In this document: positions 1 through 7,265 of the stretch, one piece after another | Layout of the letters: each line of letters opens with the position of its first letter | Position numbering within the stretch: position 1 is the stretch's first letter | Source: Verrucomicrobiota bacterium | GTDB taxonomy: Bacteria; Verrucomicrobiota; Verrucomicrobiia; Opitutales; Opitutaceae | NCBI GenBank assembly: GCA_023410155.1 | Contig: JAEYQF010000367.1 | Location: 1 to 15,235 of the forward strand | Length of the DNA: 15,235 nucleotides | Direction of reading: 5' to 3' | Position numbers and translations under genes: made by a program | Notes under the pieces: model-generated | Seen by the model: only the letters and a program-made list of their open reading frames with translations | Told to the model about the DNA's origin: nothing | The model's database searches: none

Positions 1-486
1 GCCGGCACGGGCACAGCGGTGGTGCCCCTCGCGGATGACATGATGACGCCGCTAGCGCCGCCCCGCGTGGTCGTGCGGGCGACCGCCGACTGGCAGATCT
101 ACGAACGCAATCGGCACTGGTATGACAGGAACTGGGAGACATGGCACACCGTTGAAGGACCCTTCGTGGTCGCCCACGGAGGCCGCTACTTCTGCCTCTA
201 TTCGGGCGGCCGTTGGGAGACCGCGGATTACGGCGTCGGATTCGCCGTCGCCGATCATCCGCTGGGGCCGTGGAAAGACGAATGGGGGCATCTCGGACCG
301 ACGGTGGTGAGGGGGCGCGAGGGGGAAGTGCTCGGGCCCGGTCACAACAGCGTGGTCCTCGGTCCTGATGATCGGACCGCCTATGTCGTTTACCACGCAT
401 GGGACCCGAAAAAGACCGCTCGGCGGATGTGTATCGACCCGCTCGTCTGGATCGAAGGCTGTCCGCGCTGCCTCGGTCCGACGTGA
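1..486 (+). CDS. Glycoside hydrolase family 43-type enzyme, C-terminal part (5' end outside window)
   Basis: The reading frame is open from base 1 to the TGA at 484-486, giving 161 residues with no convincing start, so this is the 3' part of a longer gene. GH43 enzymes are five-bladed beta-propellers that cleave arabinan, xylan or related side chains. Visible signatures are the VEGPFVV segment, whose Glu (codon 154-156) sits where GH43 has its general acid (usually in an E-G/A-P motif), followed by GGRYFCLYSGG. Further on are YGVGFAVADHPLGPW and GPGHNSVV...YVVYHAWD, the usual late-blade motifs. The catalytic base Asp would lie upstream of the window. Exact substrate (arabinan, xylan, galactan) cannot be told from this fragment. 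No intrinsic terminator with a T-run is visible in the 120 bp that follow. The family call is firm; the specificity is unknown. Confidence 0.85.
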   Translation, partial: AGTGTAVVPLADDMMTPLAPPRVVVRATADWQIYERNRHWYDRNWETWHTVEGPFVVAHGGRYFCLYSGGRWETADYGVGFAVADHPLGPWKDEWGHLGPTVVRGREGEVLGPGHNSVVLGPDDRTAYVVYHAWDPKKTARRMCIDPLVWIEGCPRCLGPT

Positions 487-527
487 CCTGGACCTCCCGT
501 TGCGGCGGTCGCGCTCTCCTGTCACGC

Positions 528-555
528 TTTAGAAAACCCCGGAGTGGGCCGATAA
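528..555 (+). promoter_or_regulatory. Candidate sigma-28 (FliA-type) promoter of the REC-HDOD gene
   Basis: GCCGATAA at 548-555 is an exact match to the classical sigma-28 -10 element. Upstream, TAGA at 530-533 lies 14 bp away, against the usual TAAA with 15 bp, so the -35 half is only approximate. The predicted start site would be about 45 bp ahead of the ATG at 607. I saw no other GCCGATAA in the window. If real, it would tie the REC-HDOD regulator to the flagellar/chemotaxis regulon. An 8-bp match can occur by chance, hence the modest confidence. Confidence 0.4.
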
Positions 556-559
556 GCTG

Positions 560-601
560 AGTGGTGGCGCCCCTCCGCCGAAATCGCAGGTGAGGGCCAC
601 T
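560..601 (+). promoter_or_regulatory. Leader hairpin covering the probable ribosome binding site of the REC-HDOD gene
   Basis: Two stacked stems can form: AGTGG (560-564) with CCACT (597-601), and CCCTC (571-575) with GAGGG (592-596), separated by a 6-nt one-sided bulge and closed by a 16-nt loop. The only plausible Shine-Dalgarno, AGGTGAGGG at 588-596, lies partly in the inner stem, so folding could limit initiation at the ATG at 607. The pairing is read directly from the sequence; a regulatory role is inferred. Confidence 0.3.
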
Positions 602-606
602 GCATT

Positions 607-2316
607 ATGGCCAACATCCTTCTCGTCGATCCGTCGGAGATGGCGCGCAAGGCGATGCGCGGGGTGCTGGCTCGGGCGCGTCACCGGCTGGCGTGCGCAG
701 GCGATGTCATCGAAGGCTGGGATCTCGTTTCCCAGCACGTGAAGGTCGATGCCGTTTTTCTCGAGCTCAAGCTCGAGCTCGAATCCGGTCTCGGGCTGCT
801 GCAACGATTCCGAAACGACGCATTTTTCAAAACGCTGCCGGTGATCATCTACACGAGCGCTGGCGATCGTGAGGCAGTTAAACGAGCGCTTGAGCTCAAG
901 GTGCAGAATTTCCTGATCAAGCCTTACCACGACGAACACATCCTCGCCGAAGTCGGCAAAGCCCTCGCGAACCCGTGGCGCGCCGCGCTCTTCGAGGAGG
1001 AAAAGTCCTTCTGCAAGATGATGGGCTACACCCCGGAGAGCCTGCACCAGATGCTGCGCGCCGTGCAGGCTGACCTGCAGGCGAGCATGCCGCGGCTGCA
1101 TGGTTTTCTGCAGGCCAAGGACATCAGCGGCGCGATGTCGACCCTGACCAGACTCGTGTCGCAGGCCGAAGCAGCCGGCGCCTGGGGCATCGTGGAGTAT
1201 CTAAACGAAATGCGCGACCGCGCCGAAGAGGGGCAGTGGGGCGCGTTTCTCCAGTCGGTCGAAGCGGGCCCGATCGCAGACCGCATCCTGACCGCCCATC
1301 TCGTGCCCTCGTTTGTGCCCGAGCCATTTCTCACCGAACACGAACGCGACGAAGAAGCAGAAGCGGCCGCCCGCGCAGTGTGGTTCAACGCGCCCAAGGA
1401 ACACCGCTGCCCGGTCGTCTCTCCGGAGGAACTGGAGCGGCAGGTCGCCGCGCTCGCGGGTTTTCCGATCATCGACTCGATCGCCGCCTCTTTTCGCATG
1501 TCGGCGACGGGGCACCCGTCGAGCCTCGCGCCGCTCATGGACCTTTCCGAAAAAGATCCTGCGCTCAGCGTGCAATTGCTGGTGGCCGCCAACAAGGCTC
1601 GTCGAGCCGACGACAAGGATCCCGAACCTATCGAGAATCCGCGTCTTTGCATTGGGCTGCTGGGCGAACTCCGACTCGCCTCGCTGGCAGCGGGACTCGT
1701 CACCACGGACGAACATTGGATGAATCTCCCGCCGTGTTCCTGGCCCCATTCTCGCATGTTCCAACTCGGGGTTGCGCGCATGGCCCGCTACACCTGCACC
1801 TACCTCGAGATGCCCAGCCTTGAAGCCCGCGCGTATGCCGCGGGCCTCATGCACGATGTGGGTAAACTGCTCCTCCTGCACCTGCATCCCCACGGGTTCC
1901 AGGCGATCGTCGACTTCGCGCGCGAACACAAGGTCACTCACGCGCAGGCGGAGCGGGTGTTCCTGGGCTGCACCTCGCGGGAACTCGCCGGACAATTCGC
2001 CGACGCGCACGGCCTGCCCCGCTGTCTCGGCAGCGTGATGCGCTGGGCGGACGCGCCAGCACCCGAGCATGACGACGCAGAACTCGTCGCCATCGTCGCA
2101 CTCGCGCGTCACCTCTGTCGCCTCAATCGCGTTGGATGGAGCGGAGAGATGGTGCGCGAAGAGGAAGCGCCGATTGAAAGCACGCCCGAGTGGCAGATCC
2201 TGAGGCACCGCGTTTTCCCGAGCTTCAGCGTGCAGAAATTCGAGGCCGAAGCGCACGCTGAGTGCCGCGCGCTGAAACTCGAACTCGCCGGCCGACTCAA
2301 CGTGCCGCAGCTGTAG
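607..2316 (+). CDS. Response regulator-like REC domain fused to an HDOD domain
   Basis: The protein has 569 residues. Residues 2-122 are a receiver (CheY-like) domain: ILLVDPS with D8, the Thr83 switch position in IIYTSAGD, and Lys105 in FLIKPY. At the phospho-acceptor position the sequence reads AVFLELKLELESG, so Glu53 replaces Asp, and the second acidic residue after D8 is Pro9. Residues 125-225 are helical and of unclear identity, perhaps a degenerate HPt-like bundle. An HDOD domain spans about 270-510, with LMHDVGK at 414-420. HDOD proteins are signalling outputs in motility, biofilm and stress control, usually without proven hydrolase activity. ATG 607 is chosen because the REC domain starts immediately there and AGGTGAGGG lies upstream. 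No signal peptide or membrane segment is present, so it is cytoplasmic. It is monocistronic and convergent with a hybrid kinase. Domain calls are firm; the function is unknown. Confidence 0.85.
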   Translation: MANILLVDPSEMARKAMRGVLARARHRLACAGDVIEGWDLVSQHVKVDAVFLELKLELESGLGLLQRFRNDAFFKTLPVIIYTSAGDREAVKRALELKVQNFLIKPYHDEHILAEVGKALANPWRAALFEEEKSFCKMMGYTPESLHQMLRAVQADLQASMPRLHGFLQAKDISGAMSTLTRLVSQAEAAGAWGIVEYLNEMRDRAEEGQWGAFLQSVEAGPIADRILTAHLVPSFVPEPFLTEHERDEEAEAAARAVWFNAPKEHRCPVVSPEELERQVAALAGFPIIDSIAASFRMSATGHPSSLAPLMDLSEKDPALSVQLLVAANKARRADDKDPEPIENPRLCIGLLGELRLASLAAGLVTTDEHWMNLPPCSWPHSRMFQLGVARMARYTCTYLEMPSLEARAYAAGLMHDVGKLLLLHLHPHGFQAIVDFAREHKVTHAQAERVFLGCTSRELAGQFADAHGLPRCLGSVMRWADAPAPEHDDAELVAIVALARHLCRLNRVGWSGEMVREEEAPIESTPEWQILRHRVFPSFSVQKFEAEAHAECRALKLELAGRLNVPQL

Positions 2317-2814
2317 GCGAGCGAAGCGTGGGGCGCACGCTTAACCCTGCAGGCCGCGCAGTCTTCGCGCCTGCGGCGTGAAGAACTTGTTTGCGTTACC
2401 CTCGCGCCACGGTCGCGGACGACACGACGATCCGAATCAAGGGAGCGGTGGTCGCAGATGTGGTCCCCGTCTCCGCTGCCGAGCGATGGCCAAAAGTAAC
2501 TGATAGTTGACGTTGTTGGTTTCGTTGAGCTCGGCAGTCGTGCCGAAGTCAGAATCGTCGTGCGCGGAGGTGCGCGCCGAGTTGGGCGGCGGTGCAGACG
2601 GCGGGGCTCGGCTGCGGACTCGGTCGGACATTGTCTGCCACGGGTCGCGCGGGCGCTGGAACGCGTCGGACTCAGGTCCGGACTTGGTCGCGACGAGGTG
2701 CGGACCGCGTCGGGATCTGGTGCGCACCGGGTCGCGGCATGGTGCGGATTCGGTCCAGACATTGTCCGGATCGGGTCGCGGCACGATGCGCACCGGGTGG
2801 GGCCACGGTGCGGA
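2317..2814. other. Gene-free stretch between convergent genes
   Basis: These 498 bp separate the REC-HDOD stop from the kinase stop. The first part holds the two hairpins at 2324-2374. Bases 2375-2546 show nothing I can name: no ORF with a plausible start and domain, no tRNA, no strong promoter. From about 2547 to the end the sequence is a degenerate 22-bp tandem repeat. Open frames crossing the region translate to Arg/Pro/Ser-rich low-complexity strings imposed by the repeat and are not believed. Confidence 0.75.
2324..2374 (+). terminator. Two tandem hairpins after the REC-HDOD gene, possible terminator without T-run
   Basis: Eight bases after the stop codon, AAGCGTG (2324-2330) pairs with CACGCTT (2336-2342) around a 5-nt loop. 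Six bases later, GCAGGCCGCG (2349-2358) pairs with CGCGCCTGC (2366-2374) with one bulged C and a 7-nt loop. Neither is followed by a T-tract, so intrinsic termination is doubtful. They may only protect the 3' end. Confidence 0.35.
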
Positions 2815-2820
2815 TCAGGG
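2547..2820 (+). repeat. Degenerate 22-bp tandem repeat array A, about 12 units
   Basis: Units begin at 2547, 2569, 2591 (20 bp), 2611 (21 bp), 2632 (21 bp), 2653, 2675, 2697, 2719, 2741, 2763, 2785 and a partial one at 2807. From 2653 onward the period is exactly 22. The consensus is GGTGCGGACCG followed by GGTCGCGRCAY. Its two 11-bp halves both begin GGT, hinting at an older 11-bp period. Units at the left are more diverged. The array runs through the stop codon of the kinase gene (TGA, complement of 2815-2817). The period is not a multiple of three, so it is not selected as protein. There are no unique spacers, so it is not CRISPR. Confidence 0.85.
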
Positions 2821-4836
2821 GGCCATTTGGGCGCGGGCTTGGGCGAGCGCTTCAGCCAGCTCAGGGAGCTTGATAGGCTTGCTGATGTAGGCGTCCATGC
2901 CGGCAGCGAGGCAGATCTCGCGGTCGCCTTGCATCGCGTTCGCGGTGAGAGCGACAATCCACGGACGATAGTCGATGGAGGCACGGGTGCGAAGCTGGCG
3001 GGTAGCAGAGAGGCCGTCCATTTCTGGCATTTGCACATCCATCAGGATGATGTCGTAGCGCTGGCGTTTTACCGCCTCGAGCACTTCGAGTCCGTTGGCC
3101 GCGAGGTCGGCGCGGTAGCCCAGCCGCGCGAGCATGTGCTGCACGACGCGCTGGTTGACCGAGTTGTCCTCGGCGACGAGCACGTGTTCAGCGTGCGTGT
3201 AATCGGGGCCGACTGGCGGGACCGGGGCGGGCCGGGCGACCACGGGTGCGGGCGTGCAAAGTTTCGCGAGTGCATCGAAGATCTGCGCGGGCTTGGCAGG
3301 CTTGGTGAGACAACTGGCGAAGATCTTTTTCTCGTCGCCGAAATCGCGTGTGCCGAGGGAAGTGAGAAGGACGATCGGCAGTTCGCGGGGCGAGCGGAGA
3401 ACGCGGATGGATTGCGCGAGCATGAGACCGTCCATGCCGGGCATCTGCATGTCGAGGATGGCGAAGTCAAAACGCTCGCCGGCGCGGAGAAGCACGAGGG
3501 CGGCGGCGCCGGATTCGACGGCGATCGCCTCGATCCGCCAGGAGGCGGCGAGGGCGGTGAGGATGCGGCGGTTGGTCGCGTTATCGTCGACGACGAGAAG
3601 GCGGCGGCCGGCCAGGCTGATGGGAGCCGGCGCGGCGTGCGGGCGGGGCGCCGCCGCAACCGGCTCGACGAGCACGTCGAAACGAAAGGTGGTCCCGCGG
3701 CCGACTTCGCTTTCGACGGACATCGCACCGCCCATCAGCTCGGTGAGGCGGCGTGAGATCACGAGGCCGAGGCCGGTGCCGCCGTAGCGGCGCGTGGTGG
3801 AGGCGTCGACTTGCGAGAACGATTGGAAGAGCCGCGGCAGCGCCTCGGGTGGAATGCCGATGCCGGTGTCGCGCACGGAGCAGCAGAGCCGGTAACGACC
3901 GCCCGCGGTGTATTCACCTTTCAAGGACAGGAGAACCTCGCCGCGCTCGGTGAACTTGACGGCATTGCCGAGGAGGTTGACCAGAATCTGGCGCAGGCGC
4001 GTCACGTCGCCGCGGACGAACTCGGGCACGCCGTCCGCGATCTCGCAGAGGAGATCGAGCTCTTTCTGCGCGGCCCGGGGGGCGAGCAGGTCGAGCGCGC
4101 CGTCGACGCACTCGCGGATGGAGAATTCCTCGTGCTCGAGATCGAGGCGGCCGGACTCGATCTTCGAGAAGTCGAGGATGTCGTTGATGATGCCCAGCAA
4201 GGCGTCGCCGCTGTTGCGAATGGTCTCCGCGAATTCGCGCTGCTCGGGCGTGAGCGCGGAGTCGAGGAGCAGGGAGGTCATGCCGATCACGCCGTTCATC
4301 GGCGTGCGGATCTCGTGGCTCATGACGGCGAGGAACTGGCTCTTCGCGACGCTCGCCGCCTCGGCCGCTTCCTTGGTGGCGCGGAGTTCTTCATCGGCGT
4401 TTTTGCGGGCGGTGATGTCCTGGATGAAACCTTCGTAGTAGAGCACTTCACCCTCTTCGCCGCGCACCGCGCGAGCGTGCTCGCAGATCCAGATGATGGA
4501 GCCGTCGCGGCGGTAGACCTGATACTCGAGCCCGCGCACTTCGCCGCGCTCTGCCATGAGTTGCTTGAACGTCTGGCGGACCGTCGGATCGACGTAGATG
4601 TTGCGTGAGATGTCCTGGACGTGAGCGGTGAGTTCCTCGGGCGAGTCGTAGCCATACATGCGCGCGAGGGCGGGGTTCACGAGCAGGTAGTGTCCTTCGG
4701 GGGTAGACTGGAAGATGCCCTCGACAGCGTTCTGCACGATGCTCTGAAAGCGCTCGAGCGAACTGGGCCATGCCGGCGCCGTGTCGCCGGCGCGGAGAAG
4801 AGGAGGGCGGAGTGCGTCCATGCCCGCAAGGTGCAC
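2815..4836 (-). CDS. Soluble PAS-domain hybrid histidine kinase with two receiver domains
   Basis: The protein has 673 residues and no membrane segment or signal peptide, so it is a cytoplasmic sensor kinase. Domains in order: PAS/PAC at about 25-145 (FQSIVQNAVEGIFQSTPEG ... YYEGFIQDIT); HisKA at about 165-230 with phospho-acceptor His174 in VMSHEIRTPMNG; HATPase at about 275-390 with N-box LRQILVNLLGNAVKFT, G1 DTGIGI (323-328) and G2 GGTGLGL (352-358); REC1 at about 411-525 with Asp462 and Lys512; REC2 at about 550-668 with Asp600 and Lys653. All catalytic residues look intact. There is no HPt domain, so any phosphorelay would need a separate carrier. The frame opens with GTG at 4836; ATG at 4821 (residue 6) is an equally good start and neither has a clear Shine-Dalgarno. 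It lies 156 bp downstream of mnmA on the same strand and converges on the REC-HDOD gene. The signal sensed is unknown. Confidence 0.92.
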   Translation of the reverse strand: MHLAGMDALRPPLLRAGDTAPAWPSSLERFQSIVQNAVEGIFQSTPEGHYLLVNPALARMYGYDSPEELTAHVQDISRNIYVDPTVRQTFKQLMAERGEVRGLEYQVYRRDGSIIWICEHARAVRGEEGEVLYYEGFIQDITARKNADEELRATKEAAEAASVAKSQFLAVMSHEIRTPMNGVIGMTSLLLDSALTPEQREFAETIRNSGDALLGIINDILDFSKIESGRLDLEHEEFSIRECVDGALDLLAPRAAQKELDLLCEIADGVPEFVRGDVTRLRQILVNLLGNAVKFTERGEVLLSLKGEYTAGGRYRLCCSVRDTGIGIPPEALPRLFQSFSQVDASTTRRYGGTGLGLVISRRLTELMGGAMSVESEVGRGTTFRFDVLVEPVAAAPRPHAAPAPISLAGRRLLVVDDNATNRRILTALAASWRIEAIAVESGAAALVLLRAGERFDFAILDMQMPGMDGLMLAQSIRVLRSPRELPIVLLTSLGTRDFGDEKKIFASCLTKPAKPAQIFDALAKLCTPAPVVARPAPVPPVGPDYTHAEHVLVAEDNSVNQRVVQHMLARLGYRADLAANGLEVLEAVKRQRYDIILMDVQMPEMDGLSATRQLRTRASIDYRPWIVALTANAMQGDREICLAAGMDAYISKPIKLPELAEALAQARAQMAP

Positions 4837-4992
4837 GCCTCGTGCCAGCGGGAGGACGGGGCGGAACGAGGCGACGGAGAATTAGGACAGCGCGAGACAC
4901 TCTGCAGATGCGCTGCACCCCGCCTTCAACTTGCTCTCGCGCCCTAAAGTTCGGCCCGATTGCGGCGATTGCTTTCGGTCGCGCGCCAGCGA

Positions 4993-6150
4993 TCAGACGT
5001 AAACGCCGCCGCCGAGCAGGCGTTCGCCGTCGTAAAACGCAAGGATTTGGCCGCTGGCGAGGCCCCGTTGCGGCGTGGCGAAAACGATCCGTGCGGTCTG
5101 GCCTTCCTCGGGAATGAACTCGATCGGGACGCGTGGATCCCGGTAGCGCACCCGGCCTTCGAGCGAGCGGCGCGTGACGAGCGGTGCACCGATCCAGCTC
5201 AAGGAGTGGACGCGCACCTCGCGCTGGAAAAGCCCGGGTGCATCCGGCGAGTCGAAAGCGACGAGCAGCGCGCGATCCGCGGCGCGCTTGCCGACGACGA
5301 CGTAGGCCTGGTGGTCGGTGTTGGAGGGCACCCCGATGCCTTTGCGCTGACCGAGCGTGTAGAAATGAAGTCCGCGGTGGCGGCCAATCTCGCGCCCATC
5401 GGTGGCGCGCACAATCGGGCCGGGCGCGTCGGGCACGTAGGCCCGGAGGAAGTCCTGCATCTTCACCTCACCGATGAAGCAGATGCCTTGCGAATCTTTC
5501 TTCTCGGCCGTGGCAAGTCCGGCTTCGCGCGCGAGGCGGCGCAGCTCAGGCTTCGGCAGATCGCCGATCGGAAAACGCGCGTCGCGCAACTGCTCCTGAT
5601 TCAGCAGCGCGAGGAAGTAGGATTGGTCCTTGTTCTTGTCGGCGCCCTCGAGCAGGGAGAATTGCGGATTGCCGAGTGGGGAGGGGGGATTGATCGGCAG
5701 CGCGACGTCTGCCGCGGTGCTTGGGGGAGATTCCTCTTCGCAATTGCGCGGCGCCACGCGTCGGGCGTAGTGGCCGGTGGCAACGGCGTCGAAACCGTTG
5801 GCCCTCGCCCACGCGCGAAAAACGCCGAATTTGATCTCGCGATTGCACATGATGTCGGGATTCGGCGTAAGGCCCCGCGCGTATCCATCGTGCAGATACG
5901 CAACGACGATCTCCCGGTATTCGCGCATGAGATTCACGACGCGAAACTCGATCCCGATCTGCCCGGCGACACGGCGGGCATCCTCGATGTCCTGCTGCCA
6001 GGGGCAGTCGCCGATGATGTTGTCCTCATTGATCCAATTTTTCATGTAGGCGCCGACGAGGTCGTAGCCCTGCTGCTTGAGCACGAGCGCGGCGACGGAG
6101 CTGTCGACTCCGCCGGACATGGCGACGAGGATCTTTTCGCGGGCTGGCAC
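4993..6150 (-). CDS. mnmA: tRNA-specific 2-thiouridylase MnmA
   Basis: MnmA activates U34 in the anticodon of Lys, Glu and Gln tRNAs with ATP and inserts sulfur, giving 2-thiouridine for accurate decoding. It acts in the cytoplasm. The 385-residue protein has the PP-loop MSGGVDSS at 11-18 and the conserved GAYMKNW and NPDIMCNREIKFG, with the first catalytic Cys at 102. GHYARR, KNKDQSYFL and the second catalytic Cys in GICFIGE (224) follow, and then the C-terminal RNA-binding barrel (YTLGQRKGIG, RGLASGQILAFYDGE). One oddity is a Pro/Ser/Glu-rich insert at about 132-166, between GHYAR and LLEGADKNKDQ, where family members usually have a much shorter loop. ATG 6150 puts the PP-loop at the usual distance from the N-terminus. 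The next gene, on the other strand, starts about 100 bp away, so this is a divergent promoter region. Confidence 0.97.
   Translation of the reverse strand: MPAREKILVAMSGGVDSSVAALVLKQQGYDLVGAYMKNWINEDNIIGDCPWQQDIEDARRVAGQIGIEFRVVNLMREYREIVVAYLHDGYARGLTPNPDIMCNREIKFGVFRAWARANGFDAVATGHYARRVAPRNCEEESPPSTAADVALPINPPSPLGNPQFSLLEGADKNKDQSYFLALLNQEQLRDARFPIGDLPKPELRRLAREAGLATAEKKDSQGICFIGEVKMQDFLRAYVPDAPGPIVRATDGREIGRHRGLHFYTLGQRKGIGVPSNTDHQAYVVVGKRAADRALLVAFDSPDAPGLFQREVRVHSLSWIGAPLVTRRSLEGRVRYRDPRVPIEFIPEEGQTARIVFATPQRGLASGQILAFYDGERLLGGGVYV
5641..5755. repeat. Repeat-like palindromic insert inside mnmA
   Basis: This stretch encodes the non-conserved loop of MnmA. It contains AATTGCG (5660-5666) facing CGCAATT (5739-5745), and an inner hairpin TGCCGA (5670-5675) with TCGGCA (5694-5699). 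The self-palindromic GGCGCC occurs at both edges (5641-5646 and 5750-5755). Composition and the Asn-Pro-Pro-Ser coding flavour resemble an intergenic repeat read through in frame, not a family-conserved element. The inverted repeats are visible; insertion origin is inferred. Confidence 0.4.
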
Positions 6151-6248
6151 GCGGCGATTACGACGCGGGCAAGGGGAGGGATGTCAAATCCGTGTCGCAG
6201 GATGGGTCGGCGCTTGTCGTGTCCCGCCCGGTGCGGCAGAACGAACGG

Positions 6249-7217
6249 GTGCGCACGAAGATTGCGGGGTTCCTTCTTTTCATACTCCTGACCGCGTTGG
6301 CGGTCGCGCAAACGGCGGTGCCCGTGGCGCCGCCTCGACCGCCGATCCCGGAGGTCAAGCATGTCCTGCTGGTGAGCATCGACGGGTTGCGACCGGACCG
6401 GGCGCTGCTCGCGGATGCGCCGGTATTGAGGTCGCTGATACGCAGAGGTGCTTACACGTTCTGGGCCCGGACGACGGCGGTTTCAATCACGCTGCCATCG
6501 CACACGAGCATGGTCACGGGCGTGAAGCCGGACAAACACGGCATCGTGTGGAACTGGGATCTGCCGCTGGCTGAACCGGTGTATCCGCGGGTGCCGACGG
6601 TGATGGAGATGGCCACTCGAGCTGGCTACTCGACTGCGTTGATCGCGGGGAAGTCGAAGTTCAGTTTCCTCAACAAGCCGGGCACGATCGCCCATGTCTC
6701 CGTGCCCGCACCGCATACTTCCGGCGGAAACGAGGTCGTGGTCGAGAACGCGCGTCGCATCGTGCTCGCCCATCGGCCGACCTTTGCGTTCGTGCATTTC
6801 CCCGACGTGGATGCGGTCGGGCACGCGCAGGGCTGGGGACAAGCCGGACAACTGGCGAAAATCGAGCAGACCGACGCGCAGCTCGGCCAGGTCTTGGCAG
6901 CCTACGAAGAGGCGGGCGTTCTGGACTCGACGATCGTGCTCGTCTCAGCGGACCACGGTGGTGCGGGCCTCTCGCACGGTGCCGACGATCCGCGCAGCCG
7001 CCACATCCCTTGGATCATCGCCGGGCCCGGCGTCCGACAAGGCATGGACCTCACGCAGCAGGCGACTCTCGAGGTGAACACCGAGGACAGCGCGGCGACG
7101 ATCTGCTGGTTGCTCGGACTGCGACAACAGCCCTACTTCGACGGCAAGCCGGTGTTTGCAGCGTTCGAGACCCGGGAAAACGTAGATTCCGGAACATCAG
7201 GCGAAGCAGGAAATTAA
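6249..7217 (+). CDS. Exported type I phosphodiesterase / nucleotide pyrophosphatase-like protein (alkaline phosphatase superfamily)
   Basis: Starting at GTG 6249, the 322-residue protein begins MRTKIAGFLLFILLTALAVA-QTA, a typical Sec signal peptide with an Ala-x-Ala cleavage site near residue 20, so it is exported. A further in-frame GTG at 6192 would add 19 residues ahead of the signal and is less likely. The metal and nucleophile set of the superfamily is complete: SIDG (Asp45), TLPSHTSMVTG with Thr81 or a neighbouring residue as nucleophile, FPDVDAVGH (Asp186/Asp188, His192), SADHGG (Asp235, His236) and RHIPW (His252). Two zinc-like ions would support phosphodiester or pyrophosphate cleavage outside the cytoplasm. 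The natural substrate cannot be told from sequence. It is divergent from mnmA, and a GH13 gene follows about 50 bp downstream on the same strand, with no evident shared task. Confidence 0.85.
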   Translation: MRTKIAGFLLFILLTALAVAQTAVPVAPPRPPIPEVKHVLLVSIDGLRPDRALLADAPVLRSLIRRGAYTFWARTTAVSITLPSHTSMVTGVKPDKHGIVWNWDLPLAEPVYPRVPTVMEMATRAGYSTALIAGKSKFSFLNKPGTIAHVSVPAPHTSGGNEVVVENARRIVLAHRPTFAFVHFPDVDAVGHAQGWGQAGQLAKIEQTDAQLGQVLAAYEEAGVLDSTIVLVSADHGGAGLSHGADDPRSRHIPWIIAGPGVRQGMDLTQQATLEVNTEDSAATICWLLGLRQQPYFDGKPVFAAFETRENVDSGTSGEAGN

Positions 7218-7265
7218 GTTTCCCACTTGTGGGTTGCGCGGCGTGGAGGATGCTTTGCGCCTTCT

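Noticed and set aside
2547..2820. CRISPR array
   Set aside because: Units are contiguous and degenerate with no unique spacers, and there are no cas genes in the window.
2560..3756. 398-codon plus-strand frame across the repeat array and the kinase 3' half
   Set aside because: Its first part is repeat-derived and the rest is antisense to intact receiver and HATPase domains; no domain or start signal supports it.
4903..4917. TGCAG-ATGCG-CTGCA hairpin upstream of the kinase as a terminator for mnmA
   Set aside because: The stem has only five pairs and no T-tract on either strand.
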